Origin: JBDXHU01 sp039989475
GTDB lineage: Bacteria > Pseudomonadota > Gammaproteobacteria > Pseudomonadales > Halieaceae
NCBI GenBank assembly: GCA_039989475.1
Contig: JBDXHU010000002.1
Location: forward strand, 918,983 to 982,982
Reading direction: 5' to 3'
DNA length: 64,000 nucleotides
Numbering within the stretch: position 1 is the first letter of the stretch; every line of letters begins with the position of its first letter. Below the pieces are notes generated by a model that saw only the letters and a list, made by a program, of their open reading frames with translations, made no database searches and was not told the origin of the DNA. A program made the translations under genes and the position numbers. Below, piece by piece: positions 8,521 through 17,411 of the stretch.

Positions 8521-9816
8521 CTACTGCGCACCCTGAGCAATGCAGCTTAATATTTCTGCCTGGTAACGCTTGCCGCGTTCATTGAGCAAATCCAGCACGT
8601 GCAGCGAGGTGGGCACAAACGCAAAGCCGATCTCCAGCCCGGGATGCCACTGAAAAATCGATCCGCCAAGCCCCATCCAGCCATAGAACCCTTCCCTGCC
8701 CTCGTTGAAGTCACGCTCCATTGAGCTGCTGTCTGGAGTACAGGCGACGAAACTGTCCACCCCGCCCTGCGTGAAACGCGTGGTCATGAGACCGCCCATA
8801 TCCGCTTTGAGGGAGTGATCGTGCATCGCCGCCCAGGCTGACTCGCTTAAATACTCGGTATCTTCCCACTTGCCGCCCGCTGCCATCATGCCTGCTATCT
8901 TTGCCAGCCCCCTGGCTGAACAGTTGGCATTAGCGGAGGGCGTTTCGCCCCTGGCGAAGCCCGGATTATTAAAGAATCCCAGACCGCCCATACCGGTGAA
9001 TGGCGGTGGATTTCCAGAACGCCTGCTCCTGACCAGGCCCGGCACAATCTTGATGAGTCGGCCAATTATCTGGAAGATGTTGTGGACAATCCGCCTACCC
9101 ATGAACCTGGGCTTCAGACTCTGTAGCAGCTGATAGCCAAAGCCGAGTGCTTTGACTTTGGAACGGCGTTCCATCTCTGGCGCTTTGACACCAATAATGG
9201 CGTCGGCCTTGAGAGGGCCGCTGATCTCCTCGCGGAGGAACTCGCCAATGGTGCGACCAGCCGGGTCGACCCGGCGAAACACTTCATTGACAATCCAGCC
9301 GCGGGTGAGTGCGTGATATTCACGCTTGCCGCCGCTGCCTGCCGTATAGCTCAATGCGTGTGCTTCAATTATCCGACCCACGGCATTCTGCTTGATATTC
9401 TCGGTGAACAGATCTTCCATATCGAGGGAGGTATCAAAATTGGCGAGCCCGGCCTCATGCCGCATGAGGTCAGCCACCGTCAGCCCGTCTTTGCCATTGG
9501 TGCCAAACTCCGGCCAGTAGCGGGCAATCGGGGCGTCATAGCTGATCAACCCCTTCCCCACCAGTGACGCGATCGCGATGGCTTCGAGGCTTTTGCCACT
9601 ACTGAACACATTGACCAGGGAATCTGCTGAAAAGTCAGGGGCATCGCTTGCCGAGGCCCACAGATCCACAACCTTTTCCCCCTTGTAGTATACGCAGAGC
9701 TGAGTATTCTCCTCGGCCATTGTCCGCATCTGGTTCTCATAAAGCTGCCTGACAGACTCAAAGCCCGAGGCGATTGTGCCATTGATTTGCATACGCTTGC
9801 CGCTGTTGTGACTCAT
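8521..9816 (-). CDS. Serine hydrolase, beta-lactamase/EstB-like family
   Basis: Class C beta-lactamase fold: the nucleophile motif S-x-x-K is Ser72-Ser73-Gly74-Lys75 (NVFSSGKSLEAIA), followed by the helix LTVADLMRHEAGL typical of the family. The second motif Y-x-N is Tyr167-His-Ala, as in esterases of this fold rather than true beta-lactamases. The C-terminal GWMGLGGSIFQWHP is the region near the third motif. There is no signal peptide, so it is probably a cytoplasmic esterase, not an antibiotic resistance enzyme. GGAG sits 6 nt before the ATG. Confidence 0.85.
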   Translation of the reverse strand: MSHNSGKRMQINGTIASGFESVRQLYENQMRTMAEENTQLCVYYKGEKVVDLWASASDAPDFSADSLVNVFSSGKSLEAIAIASLVGKGLISYDAPIARYWPEFGTNGKDGLTVADLMRHEAGLANFDTSLDMEDLFTENIKQNAVGRIIEAHALSYTAGSGGKREYHALTRGWIVNEVFRRVDPAGRTIGEFLREEISGPLKADAIIGVKAPEMERRSKVKALGFGYQLLQSLKPRFMGRRIVHNIFQIIGRLIKIVPGLVRSRRSGNPPPFTGMGGLGFFNNPGFARGETPSANANCSARGLAKIAGMMAAGGKWEDTEYLSESAWAAMHDHSLKADMGGLMTTRFTQGGVDSFVACTPDSSSMERDFNEGREGFYGWMGLGGSIFQWHPGLEIGFAFVPTSLHVLDLLNERGKRYQAEILSCIAQGAQ

Positions 9817-9819
9817 CGA

Positions 9820-9996
9820 TTACTCCGCCTGAATTGAGCGAGAGTATAGCGTGGATACCTGGCGGTGACCGCCCTTCTCATCCGGCACACCCGCCGAGGC
9901 ATCACCGGAGACGATCAGCGCCGTGTTAGCCGCCTTCGCGACCTCAAGCACATAATCGAGATTTACGCAGATCGCCTGAGGTAATCCAGGCCGCCG
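9820..9996 (-). pseudogene. Short open frame with coding-like composition, possible gene remnant
   Basis: Between the M14 peptidase and the serine hydrolase a frame stays open for 58 codons with codon use like its neighbours (for example LDYVLEVAKAANTALIVSG) and ends at a TAA 3 bp before the hydrolase ATG. It has no ATG and overlaps the end of the M14 gene in another frame. I cannot name a family. It may be the tail of a lost gene, or chance. Confidence 0.22.
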
Positions 9997-10880
9997 CTAA
10001 TCGCGGCTACCTGGGCATCTACGCAGTTCTCATCAGTGACCAGCGGGCTGTCCGGGTAGACTTCTGTCGTGGTCACGAAGCTGGCCTCGGTCACACCCAT
10101 ACAGAGCCCCAGCGGACCGGCATCGTAATTGATCACCCCGTGTTGCTCCAGCGGCTCACCGATAATTCTGCCGTCAACGGGAGGCGCTATATGGGTGACC
10201 TGCTCGACCGACTTGATAACGGAGGCCTGGAAATCGAATGTGGGTCTGGCGCTGTCGCCCACGGTGTAGAAGCCATCAGGGATATCCCAGTTATCCTGTG
10301 TCACGGCATCACGGGCCGCCAGGGCCGGCCTGAATTCCGTGTTATCGGTATCGGTTGTTTCATGCAGATCGACGTGCGCGAGAAAGTCGATTGCTGCATT
10401 TTCCAGGTATCGAATAACCGCGGCTGCCTCCTCGGAGGGACTATCCGGCCTGAACGACCGGTTGGGGTCCACAGCGTTCGGGTTCCAGCGGTTGATGGTT
10501 TCATAGCCCCAGGGGCTAATGCATGGCAGCACCACAAAGTTGAAATGCTCCGCGTAGTTCTTCACCTGTGTTTGCAGAAAGCGCAGCGCACCCTGGACAC
10601 CGCTGGTCTCGTAGCCATGCACGCCGCCGGTGACAAGGATGCTTGGCAAATTGCTGTCCCATGACCGGGACTTCACAGCATAGAGTGGGTAACGCCCCGC
10701 TACATACGACAGTTCGCCATAACTCTCGACACTAAAGTCATCTCGCAAGGCGTCGATCCTCGACAGGACTTCGTCAGCATAGAGTCGCTGTACCGACTGC
10801 AAGGCGAACCAGGCGGCTATATCTACTTCGTCCCAGGTCTTGCCTGGTGTGCCAATGGGGTACTCGTCTGATGTCTTCAT
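9963..10880 (-). CDS. M14 family zinc carboxypeptidase-like protein
   Basis: The zinc ligands of the M14 fold are visible as H-x-x-E in TGGVHGYETSGVQG and a later His in HVDLHETTD; between them is ISPWGYETINRWNPNAVDPN with the arginine/asparagine substrate-anchoring pattern (NPNAVDPNRSF). The Glu in GVTEASFVTTTE near the C-terminus may serve as the catalytic base. There is no signal peptide in its 305 residues, so it probably acts in the cytoplasm on a small peptide or N-acyl amino acid. The ATG has no clear ribosome site. Divergent from fadB. Confidence 0.8.
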   Translation of the reverse strand: MKTSDEYPIGTPGKTWDEVDIAAWFALQSVQRLYADEVLSRIDALRDDFSVESYGELSYVAGRYPLYAVKSRSWDSNLPSILVTGGVHGYETSGVQGALRFLQTQVKNYAEHFNFVVLPCISPWGYETINRWNPNAVDPNRSFRPDSPSEEAAAVIRYLENAAIDFLAHVDLHETTDTDNTEFRPALAARDAVTQDNWDIPDGFYTVGDSARPTFDFQASVIKSVEQVTHIAPPVDGRIIGEPLEQHGVINYDAGPLGLCMGVTEASFVTTTEVYPDSPLVTDENCVDAQVAAISGGLDYLRRSA

Positions 10881-11078
10881 GATGTAAGTTCTGGATAATT
10901 GGGTCTTGGCTAGATTACGCCAGCGCGCCGTCTCTTGCAGCTCAAAAAGACCGCTAGTAAGGGTCGCGCTACCAGCTGCTTAAGTTGTCGCCAGGCGCTA
11001 GACCAGCCCATGTGCTCGGTGTAAACTTCGACCTCCATTTTTCGGCACCCCCGCATTCACACCACACAGGACCCCGAT

Positions 11079-13226
11079 ATGATCTATCAGAGTGACCAGC
11101 TCACGATAAAGCGCCTGGACGGCGATATCGCCGAGCTGAACTTCGACCTGCAGGGCGAATCAGTCAATAAATTCGACTCAGCCACCGTATCAAGCCTGAC
11201 CGCAGGCCTGGATGCGCTGGAAGCTGAGGCAGGCATCAAAGGCCTGCTGCTCAGCTCCGGTAAAGGCGTGTTCATCGTCGGTGCCGATATAACAGAGTTT
11301 GTCAGCCTGTTTGGCGCCAGCAAGGAAGAGATCAAGCCCTTCACGGCTGCCAACAACGTCAATCTCAATCGCATTGCTGCCCTGCCCTACCCCAGTGCCG
11401 CGGCCATTAACGGCTTCGCCATGGGTGGCGGCCTGGAAGTTTGCCTGGCCTGTGATTTTCGGGTGATGAGTGAGACTGCGAAAATCGGCCTGCCGGAAAC
11501 CAAGCTGGGCATACTGCCCGGTTGGGGCGGTACCGTGCGCCTGCCACGCATAATCGGCGTGGATGAGGCGGTGATGTGGATGGCCACAGGCGCGGACAAA
11601 CGCGCCGACGATGCACTCAAAGCCGGTGCCGTGGACGCGGTCGCAGGGCCGGAGCAGTTGCGCGATGTCGCCCTTGCCACGTTGCAGGGTGCCGTCGATG
11701 GCAAGCTTGAGTACGCCGAGCGTCGCGCCCGCAAGCACGGCCCCCTGCCCCTGAATGACACCGAGGCGATGATGTCCTTCTTCACCATCAAGGCCATGGT
11801 GGGACAACAGGCCGGCAAGAATTACCCCGCCCCTGTCAAAGTGGTGGAAGTGATCGAGGCCGCCCGCAATATGAACCTGGACGATGCGCTGGAGGTGGAA
11901 GCCGAGGCATTTGCCGAGCTGGCGACCACGCCCGTGGCCGCAGCCCTGGTCGGCGTATTCCTCAATGACCAGCTGCTGGGCAAGAAGGCCAAGGACTGGG
12001 AAAAGAAGGCGGATAAAGCGATTGATACCGCGGCGGTACTCGGTGCCGGCATCATGGGCGGCGGCATTGCCTACCAGAGTGCCTTCAAGGGTACGCCGAT
12101 CAAGATGAAAGACATTAACCAGGAGGGTCTCGACCTGGGCTTGAGCGAGGCCAGCAAGTTGTTGGCCAAGCGGGTGGCACGCGGCCGCATGAGCGCTGAC
12201 CAGATGGGCAATATCCTGAACAGCATCGACCCCACCCTGACCTACAGCGGTTTTGACGATGTCGATATCGTGGTCGAAGCTGTGGTGGAGAACGAGAAGA
12301 TCAAGGGTATTGTGCTGGCCGAGACCGAACAACACATCGACAGCAATGCGGTGTTGGCATCCAACACCTCGACTATTTCTATAAGCCGACTCGCGGAAAA
12401 CCTGAAGCGGCCAGAAAATTTCTGCGGCATGCACTTCTTCAACCCGGTGCACGCCATGCCGCTGGTAGAAGTGATCCGCGGTGAAAAGACCTCGGATACC
12501 GCCGTGGCGCGCACCGTGGCCTACGCCAACAAGATGGGCAAGAAGGCGGTCGTGGTAAACGACTGCCCCGGCTTCCTGGTAAACCGGGTCCTGTTCCCCT
12601 ACTTCGGTGGCTTCAACATGTTGCTGCGAGACGGCGCCGACTTCCAGGCCGTGGACAAGGTCATGGAACGCTGGGGTTGGCCCATGGGTCCCGCCTACCT
12701 GATGGATGTGGTGGGCATTGATACTGGTGTACACGCGGCCAATGTGATGGCCGAAGGCTTCCCCGACCGCATGCAGCCCGACTTCAAGAGCGCCACCGAG
12801 GTGATGTTCGAACTGGAACGTTTTGGCCAGAAAAACGACAAGGGCTTTTATGAGTATGTTGCCGACAAGCGCGGCAAACCGCAGAAGACCGTGAATGACG
12901 AGGTTTACGGCTTGATTGCCGAGGTCGTCGGCGAACGCGCAGAGTTTGAGCGCGAGGACATCATCGCCCGCATGATGCTGCCGATGGCGATTGAAATGGC
13001 CCGTTGCGTCGAAGAAGGCATCGTTGGCACCGCCGCCGAGGCCGATCTTGCCCTCGTCTACGGCGTCGGCTTCCCGCCCTTCCGCGGTGGTATTTTCCGC
13101 TGGATGGACACGGTAGGCATGGCCCATATCAAGGAAGCGTCGGACAAGTTCGCGCATCTCGGCAAGGCTTACGAGCTGACCGACCATATGAATACAATGC
13201 TGGCCAACGGCGAAACCTACTACTGA
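11079..13226 (+). CDS. fadB: Fatty acid oxidation complex subunit alpha (FadB)
   Basis: At 715 residues it has the length and start (MIYQSDQLTIKRLDGDIAE) of Pseudomonas-type FadB. The crotonase half has GGGLEVCLACDFRVM (about 113) and ETKLGILPGWGG (catalytic Glu pair); the dehydrogenase half has the NAD loop VLGAGIMGGGIA (about 318) and the catalytic His in CGMHFFNPVHAMPLVEV (about 450). It hydrates enoyl-CoA and oxidises 3-hydroxyacyl-CoA, with isomerase/epimerase side activities, in a complex with FadA encoded 28 bp downstream. AGGA precedes the ATG by about 8 nt. I found no clear FadR- or PsrA-type operator in the 198-bp leader. Confidence 0.96.
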   Translation: MIYQSDQLTIKRLDGDIAELNFDLQGESVNKFDSATVSSLTAGLDALEAEAGIKGLLLSSGKGVFIVGADITEFVSLFGASKEEIKPFTAANNVNLNRIAALPYPSAAAINGFAMGGGLEVCLACDFRVMSETAKIGLPETKLGILPGWGGTVRLPRIIGVDEAVMWMATGADKRADDALKAGAVDAVAGPEQLRDVALATLQGAVDGKLEYAERRARKHGPLPLNDTEAMMSFFTIKAMVGQQAGKNYPAPVKVVEVIEAARNMNLDDALEVEAEAFAELATTPVAAALVGVFLNDQLLGKKAKDWEKKADKAIDTAAVLGAGIMGGGIAYQSAFKGTPIKMKDINQEGLDLGLSEASKLLAKRVARGRMSADQMGNILNSIDPTLTYSGFDDVDIVVEAVVENEKIKGIVLAETEQHIDSNAVLASNTSTISISRLAENLKRPENFCGMHFFNPVHAMPLVEVIRGEKTSDTAVARTVAYANKMGKKAVVVNDCPGFLVNRVLFPYFGGFNMLLRDGADFQAVDKVMERWGWPMGPAYLMDVVGIDTGVHAANVMAEGFPDRMQPDFKSATEVMFELERFGQKNDKGFYEYVADKRGKPQKTVNDEVYGLIAEVVGERAEFEREDIIARMMLPMAIEMARCVEEGIVGTAAEADLALVYGVGFPPFRGGIFRWMDTVGMAHIKEASDKFAHLGKAYELTDHMNTMLANGETYY

Positions 13227-13254
13227 GTTACGGGCTAAAAATAGGAGAAATACT

Positions 13255-14436
13255 GTGAGTTTGAATCCAAGAGACGCAGTGATTGTAGATTACGCCCGCT
13301 CAGCCATGGGGCGTTCCAAAAATGGTTGCTTTCGCAACGTACGTGCAGATGATCTGTCTGCAGAAGTCATCAAGGGTATGCTGGCCCGCAACGCGGCACT
13401 TGATCCCGCCGAGATTGACGACCTGATCTGGGGCAGCGTCATTCAGCGCGGCGAACAGGGCATGAACCTGGCGCGCATGATTGTGCTAAACGCGGAATTG
13501 CCACACAGCATTCCGGCGCAGACAGTAAATCGCCTCTGCGGTTCATCCATGTCTGCCCTGCAAACAGCCGCTGCCAATATCATGGCCGGAATCGGCGATG
13601 TCTACCTGGTGGGTGGTGTCGAGCACCTGGGCCACCTGCCCATGATGGACCCGGTTAATGTCGACCCCAACCCGCGCATGGGCCGCTCCGTGGCCAAGGC
13701 GGCGGGCATGATGGGCATGACCGCTGAAATGTTAGCCCTGATGCACGGCATCAGCCGGGAAGACCAGGACAAACTCGGCCTGCGCTCACACCAGCTGGCC
13801 CACAAGGCCACGGTGGATGGCAAGTTCAAGCGAGAGATCATCCCCATCGATGGTCACGACGCGAACGGCGCCCTGGTCTCGGTCACCACCGATGAGACCA
13901 TCCGTCCCGAGACCACCCTGGAAGACCTGGCGGCGCTGAAGCCTTCCTTCAATCCACAGGGTGGCACGGTAACTGCCGGCCAGTCCTCGCAGATCTCCGA
14001 TGGCGCCTCCGCCATGCTGATGATGTCCGCGGAGAAGGCACAGGCCCTGGGCCTGACCCCTATCGCCAGGGTTAAAGCTATGACACTGGCGGGTGTAGAC
14101 CCCTCAATCATGGGTTACGGTCCCGTACCTTCCACCCAGAAGGCACTTAAGAAGCTGGGCCTGACCATGGACGATATCGATATGGTTGAATTGAATGAGG
14201 CCTTCGCCGCACAGGCGCTGCCCGTACTCAAGGACCTGGGACTGCTGGAGAAGATGGATGAGAAGGTCAACGTACATGGCGGCGCCATTGCCCTCGGTCA
14301 CCCCTTCGGCTGCTCCGGAACACGGATAACCGGTTCCCTGCTAAACGTCATGGAAGACCGCGACCTTACCCTGGGTGTATCCACCATGTGTATAGGCCTG
14401 GGACAGGGCATCACTACTGTGGTTGAACGCGTCTAG
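13255..14436 (+). CDS. fadA: 3-ketoacyl-CoA thiolase (FadA)
   Basis: Thiolase of 393 residues. Nucleophilic Cys is in QTVNRLCGSSMSALQ (about 95); the second catalytic pair is His in ALGHPFGCSGTRI (about 349) and Cys in STMCIGLGQG (about 379). It cleaves 3-ketoacyl-CoA to acetyl-CoA and a shortened acyl-CoA and forms the alpha2beta2 complex with FadB. The start is GTG with AGGAG 7-8 nt upstream, matching the MSLNPRD start of known FadA proteins. Operon with fadB. Confidence 0.96.
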   Translation: MSLNPRDAVIVDYARSAMGRSKNGCFRNVRADDLSAEVIKGMLARNAALDPAEIDDLIWGSVIQRGEQGMNLARMIVLNAELPHSIPAQTVNRLCGSSMSALQTAAANIMAGIGDVYLVGGVEHLGHLPMMDPVNVDPNPRMGRSVAKAAGMMGMTAEMLALMHGISREDQDKLGLRSHQLAHKATVDGKFKREIIPIDGHDANGALVSVTTDETIRPETTLEDLAALKPSFNPQGGTVTAGQSSQISDGASAMLMMSAEKAQALGLTPIARVKAMTLAGVDPSIMGYGPVPSTQKALKKLGLTMDDIDMVELNEAFAAQALPVLKDLGLLEKMDEKVNVHGGAIALGHPFGCSGTRITGSLLNVMEDRDLTLGVSTMCIGLGQGITTVVERV

Positions 14437-14495
14437 GCTAGCGCGTCCAGACGAACCCAACTAACAGCCACGCCAATGACAAGAGGGAGCCTCCC

Positions 14496-14888
14496 ATGAG
14501 TTTTGAATCAGTTGTAAGCGACTCCGGTCAATTTATGTACGACAACTTTCACTTTTCGGAGGCTAGCAAGAGCAATGGCTTTTTGCTGTGTTCCGGTGTC
14601 ATAGGCACCGGCGAAAAGGGCCAGCTGCCGGAAGATATCAAGCAAGAATTTCGCAACGCCTGGACGGCAATAGGCAAGTTACTCAGCACATGCGATCTTG
14701 GCTACGATGCGATAGTGGAGTACACGACTTACCACGTCGGCCTGCAAGCCCACATGGGGGACTTCATGTCTGTCAGGGATGAATTCCTCTCCGAACCCTG
14801 GCCGGCCTGGACCGCGATTGGCATCACCGAACTTGCCGTTCCTGGCGCTCACGTTGAAATTCGAGTGACAGCGAAACTAAGAGACTGA
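14496..14888 (+). CDS. RidA/YjgF family protein
   Basis: Small (130 residues) single-domain protein of the chorismate-mutase-like Rid fold. Visible features are FSEASKSNGFLLCSGVIG, the trimer-interface region, LLSTCDLGYDAIVEYTTYHV, and the tail VPGAHVEIRVTAKL, which holds the conserved Arg of deaminase-active members. RidA hydrolyses reactive enamine/imine intermediates from PLP enzymes. GGGAG is just before the ATG. Its last 12 bp overlap the convergent acyl-CoA synthetase gene. Whether it is true RidA or another Rid subfamily is not resolved. Confidence 0.85.
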   Translation: MSFESVVSDSGQFMYDNFHFSEASKSNGFLLCSGVIGTGEKGQLPEDIKQEFRNAWTAIGKLLSTCDLGYDAIVEYTTYHVGLQAHMGDFMSVRDEFLSEPWPAWTAIGITELAVPGAHVEIRVTAKLRD

Positions 14889-16481
14889 GCTGGTATCGTT
14901 TGGGGAGGAGCCAGCTTCTTCTAGCAATTCGCGCAGCTCGATCTTAAGAATCTTGCCAATGTGACTGCGCGGTAGTTCATCTATCTCGCGCAGCGCGGAC
15001 AGGCGCTGGGTTTTACCCAGCCCGGCGTTGGCCTTTGCCAACACTTCCTGGAGATCAATCCCGGCACCCTTTTCGGTGACGACAAAGCCCAGCGGTGTTT
15101 CGCCCCACTGCTTTGAAGGCACTCCGATTACAGCAGCGTCAATCACACCGGGCAGCCCCAGCAAGACTTCCTCCAGGTCGCGCGGGTAGATATTGAAGCC
15201 ACCGGAAATGATCATGTCCTTGCTTCGACCCATCAGGGTAATAAAGCCGTCTACATCCACGCTGCCAATATCGCCCATGCGCTGCCAGCGATCCCCATTC
15301 TCGTCGTACCAGCTGGCCTCCTCGGTCTTGTCCGGCTGATTCTGGTAACCCGACATCATGGTTCGGGAACGACCAACCAACTCACCCATCTCGCCCGCTG
15401 GCAGGCGTTTCAGGTCTTCGTCTATGGTGATGACCTCGCTACCGCCCCAGGCAACACCCACGGTATGCAGTTTGTCCGGGTACAGGTGGGCCAGTAGCAA
15501 GCAGACCACTCCCCCCTCGGTCATGGAGTAAATTTCAATCAGCTTACCGGGCATCCGTTCCAGCACTTCCGCTTTCAGTTCTGCCGAAAACGGCGCGCTG
15601 GTGCAGTTCTTCAACTGCAAACTGCCAAGGTCATAATCATCAAAACCCTCGAAATCCATCAAGCGCTGGTATTGCACCGGTACCAGCATGGTATGGGTCG
15701 CCGGCAGGGACTCCGCCAACTGCAACCAGCGCTGGCAATCGAACTTTCGCATCAGCACCGCGCTGCCGCCATAGGCCATGGTCGCCAGAAACATGGCGAG
15801 TGTGGTATTGGAATAGAGCGGCGTCGAGAGCAGTGAAAACTGTCCGGGCTTGCCATAACCGGCTGCCTCGCCAACCGCCATCTGGTACCAGCGCATCTGG
15901 TGACTGTGGACAATACCCTTGGGCGTGCCGGTGGTGCCGCTGGAATAGATGATATTGAAGGGATCATCGGGCTGCGCGGCGGCATTAACAAGCCTTGTGC
16001 CAGCGGCAGCCATCCACTCGCCCATGATGGGCGCATCTACTGCAGCCCGGTCCAGCAGTACATGCTTAAGTGGCGGCAAGGCGATGCCGCTGTCAGCAAG
16101 TTCGGCGCGCTTTGCGCTATCAATGAAGAGGTGGCTGGCGCCACTATCAGCCATCATCGCGCTTAATTGGGCCGGGGTGGCTGAGGTGGTCAACGGCGCG
16201 GCACAGCCTCCGGCAACGATGGCAGCCAGGTAGGCCAGCGCGTAGTGAACCGTGGTAGTGCCGAGGATGGATACCGCCTGGCCGCGTTTGAGCCCGTCAG
16301 CCTGCAACTGGGCGGCGATCCGATGGACCAGGGCTGCCGTCTCAGACCACGTTAGCTGCTCTTCGCCTTCACGCAGTGCAATGCGATCTGGTTGATTGCT
16401 GGCATGTGCAGCAATCAGCTCAGCGAAATCGCCGAAACCCTGCTCGAGATAACTAACCGGGTCCAGCTGTTTGCCCATCAC
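14877..16481 (-). CDS. AMP-dependent acyl-CoA synthetase, second copy
   Basis: ANL-family ligase of 534 residues: phosphate loop IIYSSGTTGTPKGIVHSH, aromatic motif EIYSMTEGG, hinge FITLMGRSKDMIISGGFNIYP, and C-terminal lysine in ELPRSHIGKILKIELREL. It is clearly distinct from the synthetase at the left end of the window. Starts at GTG or the ATG right after it; AGGG is 7 nt before the GTG. The upstream GST gene ends 9 bp away, so the two form an operon, repeating the GST plus CoA-ligase pairing seen at 0-3.5 kb. Substrate unknown; long-chain or aryl acid likely. Confidence 0.87.
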   Translation of the reverse strand: MMGKQLDPVSYLEQGFGDFAELIAAHASNQPDRIALREGEEQLTWSETAALVHRIAAQLQADGLKRGQAVSILGTTTVHYALAYLAAIVAGGCAAPLTTSATPAQLSAMMADSGASHLFIDSAKRAELADSGIALPPLKHVLLDRAAVDAPIMGEWMAAAGTRLVNAAAQPDDPFNIIYSSGTTGTPKGIVHSHQMRWYQMAVGEAAGYGKPGQFSLLSTPLYSNTTLAMFLATMAYGGSAVLMRKFDCQRWLQLAESLPATHTMLVPVQYQRLMDFEGFDDYDLGSLQLKNCTSAPFSAELKAEVLERMPGKLIEIYSMTEGGVVCLLLAHLYPDKLHTVGVAWGGSEVITIDEDLKRLPAGEMGELVGRSRTMMSGYQNQPDKTEEASWYDENGDRWQRMGDIGSVDVDGFITLMGRSKDMIISGGFNIYPRDLEEVLLGLPGVIDAAVIGVPSKQWGETPLGFVVTEKGAGIDLQEVLAKANAGLGKTQRLSALREIDELPRSHIGKILKIELRELLEEAGSSPNDTSSVS

Positions 16482-16490
16482 CGGATCGCC

Positions 16491-17174
16491 CTACTTGCCA
16501 GGAATAGTGTTGTTGGCCATATAGTCGCTGATATAGGCAGCGAATTCTGGCTCGTTGGCGCGTCTATCCGTCTCGATTCTGCGGGCAATATCGGAATCGC
16601 GCATATTCCTGTTCCACTCTTTCATACCCGGAATCTCGGCCAGAATATCCCACTCCAGTTGCCGAGAACCGATCGAGTTCACCACGGCGTTCACGTAATG
16701 CACATAGATATCTGCCATCGTGAAGCTGTCGCCTGCGATAAACGGTGAAAAGCGACACAGGCGTTGCATGGCGCCAATGCCGCGCGTGGTCACATGGCGC
16801 GCATCCGCCAGTGCCTTCTCGGGCGCGGGCTTGCCGGAAAAGGCATAGGCAATCAGGCGACGACTGGATAATTCCAGGTAAAGCTCCGACACCTTCATAA
16901 TCTGCCGTACCCGCGCACGCGCCACCGGGTCAGCCGGGTACAGGGGCTTGTCAGGATAGACCTCCTCCAGGTAATCGCAGATCACCGTGGTTTCAGAGAT
17001 ATCCTCACCCGTCTCAGTCGTCAGGGCAGGAATCTTGCCCACCGGGCTGACCGAGAGCCACTCTTCACCACCGCTATACACCAGGTGCTCCTTGAAGGGG
17101 ATATCCTTGTAGAGCAATACATACTTGGCAACGTTGTAGTAGTTACTGGCGGAAAATCCGTGCAGGGTAATCAT
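16491..17174 (-). CDS. Glutathione S-transferase family protein
   Basis: Canonical-length GST (227 residues). N-terminal thioredoxin fold with SASNYYNVAKYVLLYKDIPF, the cis-Pro and gamma-Glu binding segment as VGKIPALTTETGEDISETT, then helical domain with FIAGDSFTMADIYVHYVN, the N-capping box motif of GSTs. Conjugates glutathione to, or isomerises, electrophiles in the cytoplasm. First gene in the operon with the second acyl-CoA synthetase. Specific substrate not inferable. Confidence 0.87.
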   Translation of the reverse strand: MITLHGFSASNYYNVAKYVLLYKDIPFKEHLVYSGGEEWLSVSPVGKIPALTTETGEDISETTVICDYLEEVYPDKPLYPADPVARARVRQIMKVSELYLELSSRRLIAYAFSGKPAPEKALADARHVTTRGIGAMQRLCRFSPFIAGDSFTMADIYVHYVNAVVNSIGSRQLEWDILAEIPGMKEWNRNMRDSDIARRIETDRRANEPEFAAYISDYMANNTIPGK

Positions 17175-17335
17175 GGCGTAGTCATTCTCTTGTCGTCATT
17201 TTAACGGCACCGGCTCAAGACTGGGTAGACCGGCCATCCGGCGTCCCCATATTATAGAGCAGGAGACTCGAAAAATTCTCAAGTCCAAACTAGACTGGGA
17301 CAAGCGCACTACCAAGGAACCACCCGAATTCAAAC

Positions 17336-17359
17336 ACCAATACCAATACCAATACCAAC
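17336..17359. repeat. Four tandem 6-bp units (ACCAAT)
   Basis: Three exact ACCAAT units and a fourth ending in C lie in the 236-bp divergent region between the GST gene and the glycine-zipper lipoprotein gene, about 50 bp before the latter's start. Short repeats of this kind in a promoter can vary in copy number by slippage and so alter spacing. Apart from these units I see nothing clear in this intergenic stretch. Confidence 0.6.
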
Positions 17360-17411
17360 ATTGGAAACATCTTGATAAGCATTGAGTAGCAATAAACAAA
17401 CGGAGCAACAA

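Noticed and set aside
8521..9816. Antibiotic-resistance beta-lactamase
   Set aside because: No signal peptide, and Tyr-His-Ala instead of Tyr-x-Asn; fits the esterase branch.
10881..11078. PsrA/FadR-type operator before fadB
   Set aside because: No GAAAC-N4-GTTTC or FadR-like palindrome was found in the 198 bp.
11190..13187. Long open frame (about 665 codons) on the minus strand opposite fadB
   Set aside because: It mirrors fadB codon structure, has no family features, and fadB is certain.
14437..14495. Terminator after fadA (ACGCG/CGCGT repeat)
   Set aside because: Only a 5-bp stem with a long loop and no T-run.
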